A stretch of 64,000 nucleotides of DNA from Erythrophleum ivorense (Eukaryota > Streptophyta > Magnoliopsida > Fabales > Fabaceae), in contig JAIUCV010000278.1 in NCBI GenBank assembly GCA_026724425.1, positions 372,001 to 436,000 on the forward strand, written 5' to 3'. Within the stretch, counting starts at the first letter, position 1; every line of letters begins with the position of its first letter. The translations under genes and the position numbers were made by a program. Shown here in pieces: positions 45,605 through 57,458 of the stretch. The notes under the pieces are model-generated. The model did not search any database. It was given only the letters and a program-made list of their open reading frames with translations, and was not told the DNA's origin.

Positions 45605-47225
45605 TGCGTCGACGGCGCGTCGTAGTTATTCGCCAGCTGCTCCTGGAATGAAGAACTAGAAGGGAACTTGGTCCGATCCGACGAAGCCCCGAAGGCCGTA
45701 AATCTAGCAACCTACTACGTTTAGTGCTGGACCTTTGCTTACGACCTCGTCGTTTCATTTGCGACCTCGATCCTAAAGTTAGGTTAAATTATATATTTGA
45801 CCTATAAACTTTGATCAAGTTTTCAATTAAAACCCCATACTTTTTTTGCCTTTAATCATATTCTTGTACTTTCTTACAAGTTTCAAACAAGCCCCTTGTG
45901 TTAGCTTATGCCATAACACCGTCAAACTCATGCTAAGTCCCAGCTGACACTATATATATCTTTTTTATAATATTTATTATATTTTTATAACCATTATTTA
46001 ATAACATATTATTTTTATTATTTTTTAAAATAAAAATATATAATTGATTTCTATTATCAAAATTACTTCTGTCATTTCTTTCATGATGATTTTTTTTTTT
46101 TTTTTTACATTTGACATAATAAAGCAAATAGCATGTGTATCGCAAAGCCAGAGCTAATGCGCACACCTTTATTATAATTTGATTTTTTGAACTTTTTAAT
46201 TTCTTTTAATTTGTTCAATATATATTTCACCTCTTTTTAGTTTGGTTACTATATAGTATATCCGTGTTTGTTGTCATTCCTATTTTGATCCGCACATACA
46301 CAAAATTTCCCTTAAATCATTTTGTTATTTCTTTAATATCTATGTACAAAGATTTTTCTTTTGTTTAAATATATTTTTGCCCCACTAATTTTATAAAAAT
46401 TTTAATTTCATCTATCCTCCTATTTTATAAAATGATTTAATTTTACTTTTATTGTTGTATAATTCATCCATAATTTAATAACAAACTCACACAATTTGTT
46501 GATAGACAATATAATTTGACAGTAAATTTTAAATGATGATGTAATAGAAAAACAAAATTGAATCATATAAAAAAATTAAGAGGACAACATTATTTATTTT
46601 AAACTTTCAAACACTAATTAAAACTTTGGGGATCAAAAATATATTTAACCTTATCTTTTACCCCCCCCCCCCCAAAAAAAATGGAGCAAGGTGACTCCTT
46701 CTTTAGCCATTAGCTAGGCAATCTTTCAACATTAATCAGTAACTAGAGCTGTGGAAAACAAATTAAACAAACCATTTAGTAATTTCACAAACCTTCAATA
46801 AATGCTTTCTCAACAATAACCGTTCCATTTATTTATTTAATCCGATTCAATAATACTATTTAATCCGATTCAATAATACAGGTGAACAGGATTTAATAAC
46901 CAATATGGCTATTCCTAAATTAATAGTTTAATCCAAGGAGTTTCTCATTTAGTTAGAAGCCTTATGAATTTGTTATAATTCCAGGACGTTCCTTTCGTCC
47001 TCTCCATTTTGCCTCTACTACCCTCTATTGTTCTCTTCACGTGTAATGAAGGTTCTCGTGACCAAAAATCTAATGAACCAATAAACTGCAACATTCAAAC
47101 ATATCCATTGAGTCGAACCAATATTCTAGGCACATAATCCAAATATAAGAGCGTTACAGTAGCACCAAAATGTATACCAAGGTTAAAAAACCTAAACATC
47201 AGACCAGCCTCAAGGTCCATCTCCA
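45605..47225. other. Intergenic: REP promoter and 3' flank of the RRM gene
   Basis: AT-rich, with a poly(T) run (about 46091-46106) and a poly(C)/A tract (about 46661-46680). No coding exon, RNA gene or clear transposon was recognised. Confidence 0.55.
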
Positions 47226-49506
47226 TTACTGCCTCGATCTTGACTCTGCCCGTCTAGCTTCATCTGCTGTAGATGGAAACAGCTCCACATACCTTGATCC
47301 AATTGTCATTTTATCCTTGCACATTGCTCTCTTAGCCTCTTCTGCAGAAACAAACTCCACATATGCTTCTCCCGTAGCTTTCCCATCTGGGCGACATGCA
47401 ATATGTATCTTATCTTCGACCAGCTTAAAATCTCCAAAAAAATCAACAATTTCAGATTTTGACACGGTGAATGGCAGTCCACGCATTTTTAATATCTCTG
47501 TGTATTCCATTTGGTCCTTATCACTGAATCTCTTGGAACGAGATGGAGGAGGGCTTCCATGGTAGTCGGTGTCATATATTCCTTCATAATTTACCTCAGC
47601 AGCAACTGCATTGTAGTAATCCTGTCTCTTACACCTAAAAACTTCCACATATCTGCGTCCCATGTTCTGCCGATCTCTCTGTAAAGCAAACTCAACTTGC
47701 ATTGCTCCGGCAAAGACAACAAAGGCCTCCCCTGAGAACCTTCCACTCTTGTTGACCAGCAATACATCCACAATGTCCAGTCCAGCAAAGAACTTGAAAA
47801 TGTCAATATCAGTGCAGTTGAAGGGAAGCCCCCTGAGACGAACCACAGGAAACGGCGGGGGCTGGAAACCACCAGCATATCCATAAGGTTGAAAGCTGCC
47901 TGTTCCGCTGCTCACTGCGAAGTATGGATTGGATTCCATCATTCTTTGTCTCTTTGAGCCAACCTCGTACCCGTCCGAAACCCCCCCGCTTCCCAACATT
48001 GCCCTTCAATTTTCATACCCAAAAAAAAAAAGAAAACAGAAAAAATCCCCCACTCAACATGTTAATAAAGCCAAACCCAACCCACACTTCCCTGACACCT
48101 AATTTTAATTCCTAATCTCACAGCATTTATCATACTCATTATTTATCCTAAAAGAAGAAACAACAAAGAGGAAAGCAAGCAACCAGCTTTTATGCATCAA
48201 ATAACAAAATATCAACCATCCATACCAATAGACTAACAGGGTGTACCTTAAATGGACCACAAATGTATTTTTTCTAAGAAGTTTAGTCCATTGAACATTG
48301 AAGAAATAATCCATTAATTGGTCATACAAGAGTGAACAGAAAACAAAAACTGAATGAAGCGACCAAAGTTGTTTTAATCAAATAAATGAGCAAAACTACG
48401 ATTAATTGCATCAAAACACATGTAGCATAGCAGCATAAGCAAATAAGATGATGGCACAGAAGTAAACATGCACCAAAAAAGGTTGGTCAGCAATTCACAA
48501 ATAATACCAGTCAATAAAATATTTCAGAAACTTGAAAAACAATACCATTATCGATTCAGTATTGACTGTAGGTCACAAGGTTGCAAGTTATATATATTGA
48601 CGAAATTGATTTCCTTACTCTCCAGTCTCTACTAAATGCACTGATGAAAATTTTTGCAATATATATAACAAAGTCAATATGTAGAGCCTAGATTGAGGAG
48701 GCCACTAACTACAATACATAAAAAAGAGGTTAATACTTGCCAAAAGAAGGTTCATATTCAGAAAGAGTCTTCATTTCTGGTAATCAATTAATCATATAGC
48801 CAATTATTAAGGCATTGAATATAATTCCACAAAAGAAAAAAAAAATTGCTACACAGGAACAGTAGTTAGCCTTCCTCCCAGCTATTGGTAAGAGGTGACT
48901 ACTGAGATTACTACTATCTCTGTATATCAATAATTCAATATAATCATCACGATCCAGAAGGTTATCTACCGTGGTTAAAACGAAAAGCTCAAATAGGTCC
49001 AACACAAACTGTCTACGAAACAAAAGATAAACCCAGGCGTTCAATATGTTAAACCAAATGGATTATCATCAACCACGGAAAAGGACAAAAAAAAAGGGGG
49101 ACCCAAACTTGTGTGGAAAAAAGAAGATTCCTGAACAGATGAATTACCCTCCTCTATACATTTCGAATCGAACACAGAAAAAAAAATTCAGAAAATAACT
49201 CGCAAAAACCTCAAAACAATGACACTAAATAAATTTCAAAACGTAACCATCACCTCACAAACATCAAACCAAAAGAAAAATCATCGAAAACTCTAAAACA
49301 CCCATTCCAATTCCATACTAGCATCCTCAATCGCAAGTTAGAACACCTCATTGAAAAGCGAAAACAAAAATTAGAAACAACAAATACATGACACAAAACA
49401 AAACACGGTGACAGGAAAATCTCGAGAAAAAAACAGAAAATCAGCTATGGAAAGCACCAAAAGCAAAAGATTAAGTCAGCTCAATTTACCCTCTCGATCC
49501 GTACAT
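47226..49506 (-). CDS. hnRNP F/H-like RNA-binding protein with two RRMs, two coding exons
   Basis: The long exon is 48003-47226. A first coding exon of only 17 nt (49506-49490, MYGSRG with the last codon split) joins to it across a 1486-bp intron (donor GG/GTAAAT, acceptor GAAG/GGCAATG), giving 264 residues. The reading frame opens MYGSRGAMLGSGGVSDGYEV and continues GSKRQRMM. RRM1 (about residues 57-130) has VVRLRGLPFNCTDIDIFKFF and GEAFVVFAG. RRM2 (about 175-250) has ILKMRGLPFTVSKSEIVDFF and GEAYVEF. The RGLPF form of RNP2 is the quasi-RRM hallmark of hnRNP F/H and ESRP proteins, which bind G-rich RNA in splicing. Without the mini-exon, the ATG at 47999 would give a 257-residue protein. Confidence 0.9.
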
Positions 49507-50299
49507 AGTTCCGAGGCCGCTATATGATCTACCGTAAGGCGGCTCGGTCGCCGGGGGAAAACGAAACGGCTCCAGGGTTCCTACGAACAAAGAACTTCAG
49601 AAAGCTGAATAATGAAAAGAAACCCTAACTAGGGTTAGGTGCCTTCGATGAGAGTCCCTTCGTCAAAACCAGCGCGCTCGTTTCTTGGTCACGCTTCATT
49701 TCTGAGTCAGTCCTCGTTTGGTATTTAAATGAACTCGTCTTTTGTGTGTAAGTACCGAATTCACATCAGCCCAAGAAGAAAAACAAAAATACCGAATTCA
49801 CCTTAAACACTAACCAGGCAGAACGAAATGTAGGTCGGCTCGTCAATAGAAGGGTAGTATTGTAACTCTACAAAGCCGATTTCATTTCTTTTTTTTTTTG
49901 GTTATTAAAGCTTTGCGGCCGGATCTAGCAATCATGGCTCTAAATGCAATGGTAAGCCCACGAATGACAGGAAAAAAAATTGATATCCCAAATTGGTCAC
50001 ACAAATTCAAAAAAATAAAAATCGTGTTTTTCCCCGTTAAATATCCAATTCCATTCCAAGCAAAGTAATCTCACATAAAAGTATTGGACACCGGAAATTA
50101 CAACAACATTAGAAGACACTTAGGCTCATAGGCCACACATAACACATAAAATATATTAAAGATAATCAAATTGAGTTATTTCAACAATGTGAGTTACCTA
50201 GGGGATAATCAAATTAACAAAACTATAGGTCCGAGGGATGCTTTTCTCCTTAAATTTTTTTGCAATAACTATCATTAAAGTATTTTGTATTTTTCGAAC
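49507..50299. other. Promoter side of the RRM gene and intergenic DNA
   Basis: A GC-richer leader of about 150 bp (49507-49660), then a poly(T) stretch and AT-rich DNA up to the Copia relic. No coding exon was recognised. Confidence 0.5.
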
Positions 50300-53200
50300 A
50301 ATAAGAGTGCAAAGGATAAAATCACACTTATAATATCTCAACAAATCACATCCTAAATGATTTTTAATTATTATCTTATTGCTTAATATTTGTACATAAT
50401 CAATTAATCTATTGTTTAAATATTCAAACTAGGTACATCCTTATCTCTCCTACTTCCCATCAAGATAAGTCACAATAAATTCTTTCTTTCATGTTTATAC
50501 CATCTCTCTTACAAAAACTTCATCCAAATAGCTTATAGTCACCAATCCCTCAACCCTTATTGTGAAACTTGTAGACACGGACTAATATAGCTAGCATGCT
50601 CAATTTACTTCCCCTTTCAGAAGTTATGATCTTCTTAAATATGTTTATGGCACTTATGCCAAACTAGCACAAAATCTGTCTGACCACAACATGTGCATGT
50701 GGATTCATCAAGACTAACTATTGCACCATCATATCTTGAGCTTGGTTGATCCAGCCATTTTTACCTATATTGTTAATACCAACACAATGGTGCAAGAAGC
50801 ATAGTCCACTCTTGTCACTCAAATTGCCAACAAATTACACTCTAGGGTGATAACACTAAAATAACATCTTCAATTGTTTATGAAAAGCATTGAAATCATT
50901 GAATTAGTTGTAATTAATAATCTTATAACCATTAAAGATCTAGCTCTTTTTATATTTCAAGAGACTAGACTCCAACTACAAGGAATTTGCAACTTCAATT
51001 ACAAGTAAGGACAATCCCCTTTCATTTGTAAAACTATTTGATTACTTGTTGGCTTATTTAGAATATCTCATAATGGAATAAACTCATCCACATTGTCAAT
51101 TTTGTGATCTTTAAGAGCATACAACAGAATATTGTCCTTAACTAATATTAATTACTTATTCGACTTAGGTGAACTATGTTCCTTCCACTAGCTATGGTAC
51201 TAATCACCTTTCTCGCACCAAGTAGGCCTTAGATTCTAAATTCTCACACCATGCGACCATAGATCTCAACAACTTTTTTCTTTGTTCTTAATATGATAGC
51301 CTTAAAGAATCAGAGACAAGCATGACTAATTTGATCACTCCCAAAGATTCCTTTCATCTTAAAAGATTCATTATGTTTTCTTGATATTGTAATTAATATG
51401 ATTTCTCTTTAAATTCCGCAAAAAAAAATGTTTCTATTAAATTTCACACTTTTATTTTCTTAAGGATAACTTATCGTGTGAGCCAAATAATGGGCACACT
51501 TATCATCTCTTATCGTTCACATGTTTAACATCTAAATAACAACCTCAAGCAATGATTAATGTTTGAACTACTCCTACTAAGTGACGTGCAAAAGTTGGCC
51601 ACCTATAATATAAAATTATACACCACATTATCACTAGTTATTCACTTCCTTGTTTATATATATTAATTCCAAATTTTAGTTGCTCTCCTTGTCAATGCAA
51701 TAAAAGCCACCAACTTCCTTTTAGGCTTTCATTTGTCACTAGTCATGCTTTTTTGGATTTTACATTGCTAATATTTAAGGTCCTATCTAGTTATATTTAT
51801 TGATGGTAATCAGTATTATGTCATATTTATTAACCATTTCACTCATTATATATGGTTATTTCTAATAAAATGTAAGTCTAATGACGCTACTGCAATCTTT
51901 CAATTTCAAGCACAAGTTGAAATACACTTAAATCACACAATTAAAAAAATTTATAATGATATTGGTACTGAGTTCATAAAGCTCAAATCCCACTTTACTT
52001 GAAAAGGCATCACTTACCATACATCTCCCCACCTTACATCCCACAGCATGTTGATTTGGTTGAACATTGTTAGAAACAAGTTGTTGAAATGGTCTAACAC
52101 TTCCCACTGAAGCCTCTTTACCCACCAGCTTCTGGTCTTGTGCATTATTTCACTCTACATATCTCATAAATAGGCTACCTACACCGAACAACATCTCACT
52201 TTCCATGAGCTTTTATTTGGAGAAAAATCCAACTATCTTAATTTAATAATTTTTTTGCTACAATTACTACCTTTGGCTCGATTATATGCCCAACACTAAT
52301 TAAACTTAAAATGTATACCTTATTTGTTCCAATGCCTCTTTAAAAGACATCATACCTTTAAATGCTTTAAATTTGTTTCTTTATGCCTCTACATATCTTA
52401 ACATATTGTATTTGATAAGCATAGGTTCATGTTCATAACCACACTTAAAGTCCATCTTTACCCAATCCCTATCTTGGTTCTTGTCTCTCACTTCCATACT
52501 TCCACCTTGCACCATTTCTTCCACCTCTCATACGCATCCTACTACTTGCCTCATTAAAGTAAGTATCATATCCCCCTATTGCAATCAGACAATGATTCTT
52601 CTCCACCAGATATAGATGTATCTCTTACACCTTCTCATACATATGTAATAGTAACTATGGCGCCTATTCAACCAAACTTACCACCAGAGGTACGTACCCA
52701 CTTCATGACCATTCATGCTATAAGCAACAAACACAAACCCAAATATGTTTTTCAAGTTACCAAATATCATATTCCTTCGTTTCTTGAGCCCACTTATATC
52801 ACCCAAAGTACTAAAAAATCTTTAATGAATACTAACCATGTCTTGAGAATTTTTTGTTATACAATGACAAGGGCCATAAACCTCAGTCCCTCATCACCTA
52901 GCTTAGAACATTGTTGATTGTAAATGAATATTTTGTATCAAGTAATACCTTGATGGCTTTATTGCCCAATACAAAATGAGATTGGTAGCCAAAGGATCCT
53001 ACCAATGTCTTATCCTTAATTACTCACATACATTCAATCTAGTGGTCAAGCTTACTACCATTCAATTAGTTTTCACCTTAGCTATAACTCATAGGTGGCC
53101 CTTTGATAACTTGATATAATTATGCTTTTCTTCATGTCAAGCTTGATGAAATTATGTACATGCATCAACCCCAGATTTATTGATTCTTAAAATCCATTTG

Positions 53201-54445
53201 TGATTTCAAACAAGCACTATGAGCATGTGACATTGTGCTTTAAGACTTTCTACACTCTATTGGCTTCTAGCACTTTAAATATCATCATTCACTGTTCATC
53301 AAACTTACATAAGGTATTACTTTATATGCTATTTTATATGTAAATGACATCATCATCACTGGAAATAATTCCATGACCATAAGCTCTTATATCATGGCAT
53401 TATCTACTTAATTCTTAGTCAATGACCTTAGGCCATTACATTATTTTTTAGGTGTGAAAGTTATTCCAACTTCTCATTGAATATTTCTCAGCTAACATGA
53501 ATATATCAAGTATCTTCTCTTAAAAATCAAGATGGCAAGTGCAAAGGAATTCATTATCCCTATAGCTACTAGTTCTTTTCTTTCCTTACATGATGATTGT
53601 TCTCCAACTAATTCCACATGGTATCAAAGTGTAATCAGTACCTTGTAATGCCTCTCCCTTATTCACCCTGGCATTACATGTTAGTGTAGTTCATGCACAA
53701 TTCTTCTTCCACTCATTGAGGTATTACAAAATGTCTACTTCCTTATCTTAAGAGAACTTTATTCATGGCTTACTAATTTGTAAAGCACATTATTCTCCAC
53801 TTACTAAGTTTAGCGATACTAATTTGGGGTAGTAATTGGAATGACTTTCAAATCTACCTTAGCTTATTTTATTTATTATGAGAGGACTTTGATATCTTTG
53901 GTATTTTTCAAAACAAAATATCATAGCTCACTCTTTCTTTGAAGCTGAATACAAGGCCTTTTCCATATCAGTGATGAATTAGCTTGGATTCAATCATTGC
54001 TCTAGAAAATATGAATCTCCATCACAAAACACACTTACTTTATTGTGACAATGTTGGTGCCATTTGTCTTAGTCTCAATCTTATCTTACACAGTTGCATG
54101 AAAATACATCTCCACTGATGTTCACTTCATCCATGATCATATACAACAACGACATCTTTAAGTGGCTCATGTGTTTGCTTCAAACTATTTGGCCAATGCT
54201 TTGACCAAGTACCTTTCCAAATAATGTTTCTTCTTCGACCAAAGATGATAGTCTCCAATGGGCACTATATCTTGTAAGTATGTATAAAGGATATAAGTCA
54301 CTCTTATCTTAACAAATTATAATCTAAATGATCTTTAGTTATTATCTTATCTCTTAATATTTGTATATTGCTTTATCCCATTATTAGTTAAATTATTGTT
54401 TTAATAATCAAACTATGCATATTTTTATTTTTTTTACTTCTTGTG
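50300..54445 (+). mobile_element. Ancient Ty1/Copia retrotransposon relic
   Basis: LTR remnants can be aligned: about 50300-50460 (AAAGGATAAAATCACAC, CTAAATGATTTTTAATTATTA, CTTAATATTTGTA, ATCTATTGTTT) against about 54272-54445 (AAAGGATATAAGTCACT, CTAAATGATCTTTAGTTATTA, CTTAATATTTGTA, AATTATTGTTT). Between them lie fragments of gag, integrase, reverse transcriptase and RNase H in Copia order on the plus strand, with many stops and frameshifts. Exact borders and target duplication are not recoverable by eye. Confidence 0.8.
50640..54235 (+). pseudogene. Heavily decayed Copia gag-pol
   Basis: Recognisable pieces, read across frames: a gag-like stretch (50690-50880: WIHQD..., LSLVDPAIFTYIVNTNTMVQ, LVTQIANKLHS); an integrase core (about 51880-52200: FQAQVEIHLNHTIKKIYNDI, GTEFIKLKSHFT, YIPQHVDLVEH) matching the Copia DDE region; reverse transcriptase (about 52950-53480: RLVAKGSYQC, VVKLTTIQLVF, DDIIITGNNS, NDLRPLHYFLGVKVI); and the RNase H end (about 54140-54220: LANALTKYLSK). 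Stops and indels are too many for any function. The 112-codon open frame at 52579-52917 is the linker between integrase and reverse transcriptase. Confidence 0.78.
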
Positions 54446-57400
54446 AAAAATATATATGCATGTACAATTCAATTAGATTGTTATCAAATAAAAATATTAT
54501 TCTCCCCAATATCAAGCCATCTAAATTTATTTTGTATAACTCCTCGTGTTGAAAAACATAAGAAGATGATTACTACTTAATTTTGTCTACAAGATTTTTT
54601 TTCACAATTAATTGTGTTTGATGAAGTGGTATATATTGCGTCATCTCTTTTTTTTTTTCACGCAAATGCAGATATATTTCTTTTATATGTTATAATTTGA
54701 ACATATCTCATGAGTAGGTGTTACTCTTAAGATTTTATATTATAAGTTTTGATAATAGCAAATGTATAACAAATATATAATAAAAAGGTTACAAATACAA
54801 TGCTAATATGTGCTTATTTGATTGCTATAAGTTATAAATGATTATAGAGAAGCATGCTTGTCCTAATTATATTATAAGGTTTGATGATAAAAAAATGTTA
54901 ACAAATATAATATTAATATATGCTTACTTATCATGCTGTGTCTCTTATATGTAAAATATATTTGTTTGTAATATATCTAATAAATTGTAAGGTTATATAT
55001 ATAAAATTTAAATTGGATATATAAATTATAATAATCTAATATGCATGATAAGATTATTTATATTACAACTAATGTTATCATGTCATATATATTGATAAAT
55101 GTAAATTAGACTAACTAGTTGGTTTATAAGTTAAATGATTTTTTGCATGGTTCAAATAAATAAAGGTAAGCATTGAAGTAAAAAGAAAAAAAAAGAAATA
55201 TCAATATCATACGTTACACAAATAAATAGCAAGTATGGAAAAACAAAGTTCTAATAATTGAAGAATTTAAAGATTTAGAAGTTTTGTTATATTAAAATAG
55301 CCAATTGACTTAAATAGATATATTTATCATGGATTAGGATTTTCTATGTAAAATTATTTAGATTTGCATTTATTGACTCCAAACATTTTAATTATCAAAA
55401 TACGTACTTGGACCCAAAAAATGGTGAGATATATTTTTTTGCAAAAACCTTAGTTTGACCTTTGATCACTATATTTATCTTATCTCACAAACTATATTGA
55501 TTTTTGATAACAAACTTATTTTATTTGAAAATATACTTAAATAAATTTTTAAAGATAGGTCATTTACTTAAAAAAAAGGTTTAGATGAAAAAGTTATAAA
55601 CATTTAAAAAAGTTTAAACAAATTATATGAAATTTTGAATTGAAACTTATTGCATTAAAAAATAGACTTAAAAAGCTTTTCATTAATAGGTCATTCATTC
55701 AAAACAAAATTTAAATGAGAGATATAATTATTTGAAATTGAGTATGTACTAACAAGTTTTGTCATTGAATCTAATTGATTGACCTTATCTAAAATAACAC
55801 TTGGTGCTCTTTAGACCTGACCAATTAATCATTTTTGACCTACCAGTTGATCGGTACTTAAAAATTCAAACTAATTATCATATTTTGTATGATAGTTGAT
55901 TGGTAAGTCTTTGATAGTTGACTGATTATCGTGAATAATTTTTTAAAGTATATAATAGCTATTTTTGACCCCAAATGGCTATATGTCATTACAGGTCATA
56001 AATATGACCTTCTAAACATGTTTTTAACAAGAACAATGAGTTATAATGTGATTTTAAATTTATTATTGATCCTTAAAATAAAAAAACATTATTCTTGCGG
56101 CAAATCTTAAAAAATCCATCATTTGAGTTTGTAGTGCTTCATTGTGTATATCTACTACTTAAAAAAGTTTATTTGAGCAATTTTATTATTCTAATGTCAT
56201 TATAAGGCAAGCATGGTATATCTCTTATGAGAGAAAATAAGAGTAAGGAAGCTCTTACACCTCGTTTGATATGATGCGAGTGCAGATGTATTTTTTTTAT
56301 ATAATTGTGCAATATCTATTATGCTTGTATAATTATTATTTTATTCATCAAATCACTATTTTAACTATTCAATCGTTTTTTAAAATAAAAATATAAAAAT
56401 AATTTTTTATCTCGTCTATTTCTATTTATCTACTTTTTATATTCTTTTTGCATTCACAATATCATACCAAACATATTCTTAGAGTAATTATTTTCTAAAT
56501 AAGAAGTACTTTGTTTTAAAATAAGAAACAACTTTAAATTAAGTTGAATATTATAAAAGCTTACAAATACTTTATTAAACTTGTGAAATTAGTAGAAAAT
56601 TTTTTAATTAAAGTTTAAAAACTAAATGTAGACTTGAGATAGATTGGAATCAAAATAAATCTTGAATTTACATTCACTCTCTCTTTATATTCTCTACATT
56701 TCAAGTTATTTAATTAATACACTATTTTTATAATGATATTTTACATGAAATATTGATTATCTTGTACACAATACATTTTCTTATATTTATTTTAAGTAAA
56801 TTAATTGTTACAAAATTATTAAATTATTCTAAGTTTTCTTAGAAACAAGTTTTAACATCCAATTTAAATATAAAAAATTAAATGTTTTATTTTGAAAATA
56901 AAGATTGTGTTTTTTATATTCCAAATATCAATATAAATTTTTCTTTAATTGATATAATCATTAGTTCATTCAAGATTCTTTAAAGTAACATTAGTAACAA
57001 ATTTTTGAAAAAAATAATTTTAAAAACAATCCAAACTTTTATAAACACCTAATTTATTCCATTCTTAGATGTTGGTTGCCTTCTCTAATAGAAGGGAGAT
57101 AATTTACACAATATTTTATATGCAATAACCAGGTAATCTTTATCATTATACAATCCCCGCAATATTTGGCCTGCATATGCAGTGTCTAATTTAAACATGG
57201 CCCCTTATGAAAAAATTAATACTTAGTTACTATTTGGTGGGAGGGATAAGGGAGGAAAGGAAAGGAAACGATGGATGGATTAGGACTTTCTTTTTGTTTG
57301 GTATGCGTTAAAATGAAGGAGAGGAAGGGAATGGCAGGTAAAGACACAAAAGCATCAACTGCATTAACATCCACATCTTGTTCTTTGCACTTTCAACCCT

Positions 57401-57458
57401 GGATAACAGCCCCAGCAGCTCGAGCTTTCTATGATTATATAATAAAAATCACGACAAG
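54446..57458. other. AT-rich gene-free region
   Basis: Very AT-rich, no open frame of interest. The stretch at 57230-57340 resembles the purine-rich arm of a MITE (TTTGGTGGGAGGG, GGAGAGGAAGGG), but no opposite arm was identified. The end adjoining 57458 should be GET1 3' UTR. Confidence 0.5.

Noticed and set aside
45933..46166. Minus-strand 77-codon frame
   Set aside because: Low-complexity Lys/Asn/Ile composition from AT-rich DNA and a poly(T) run.
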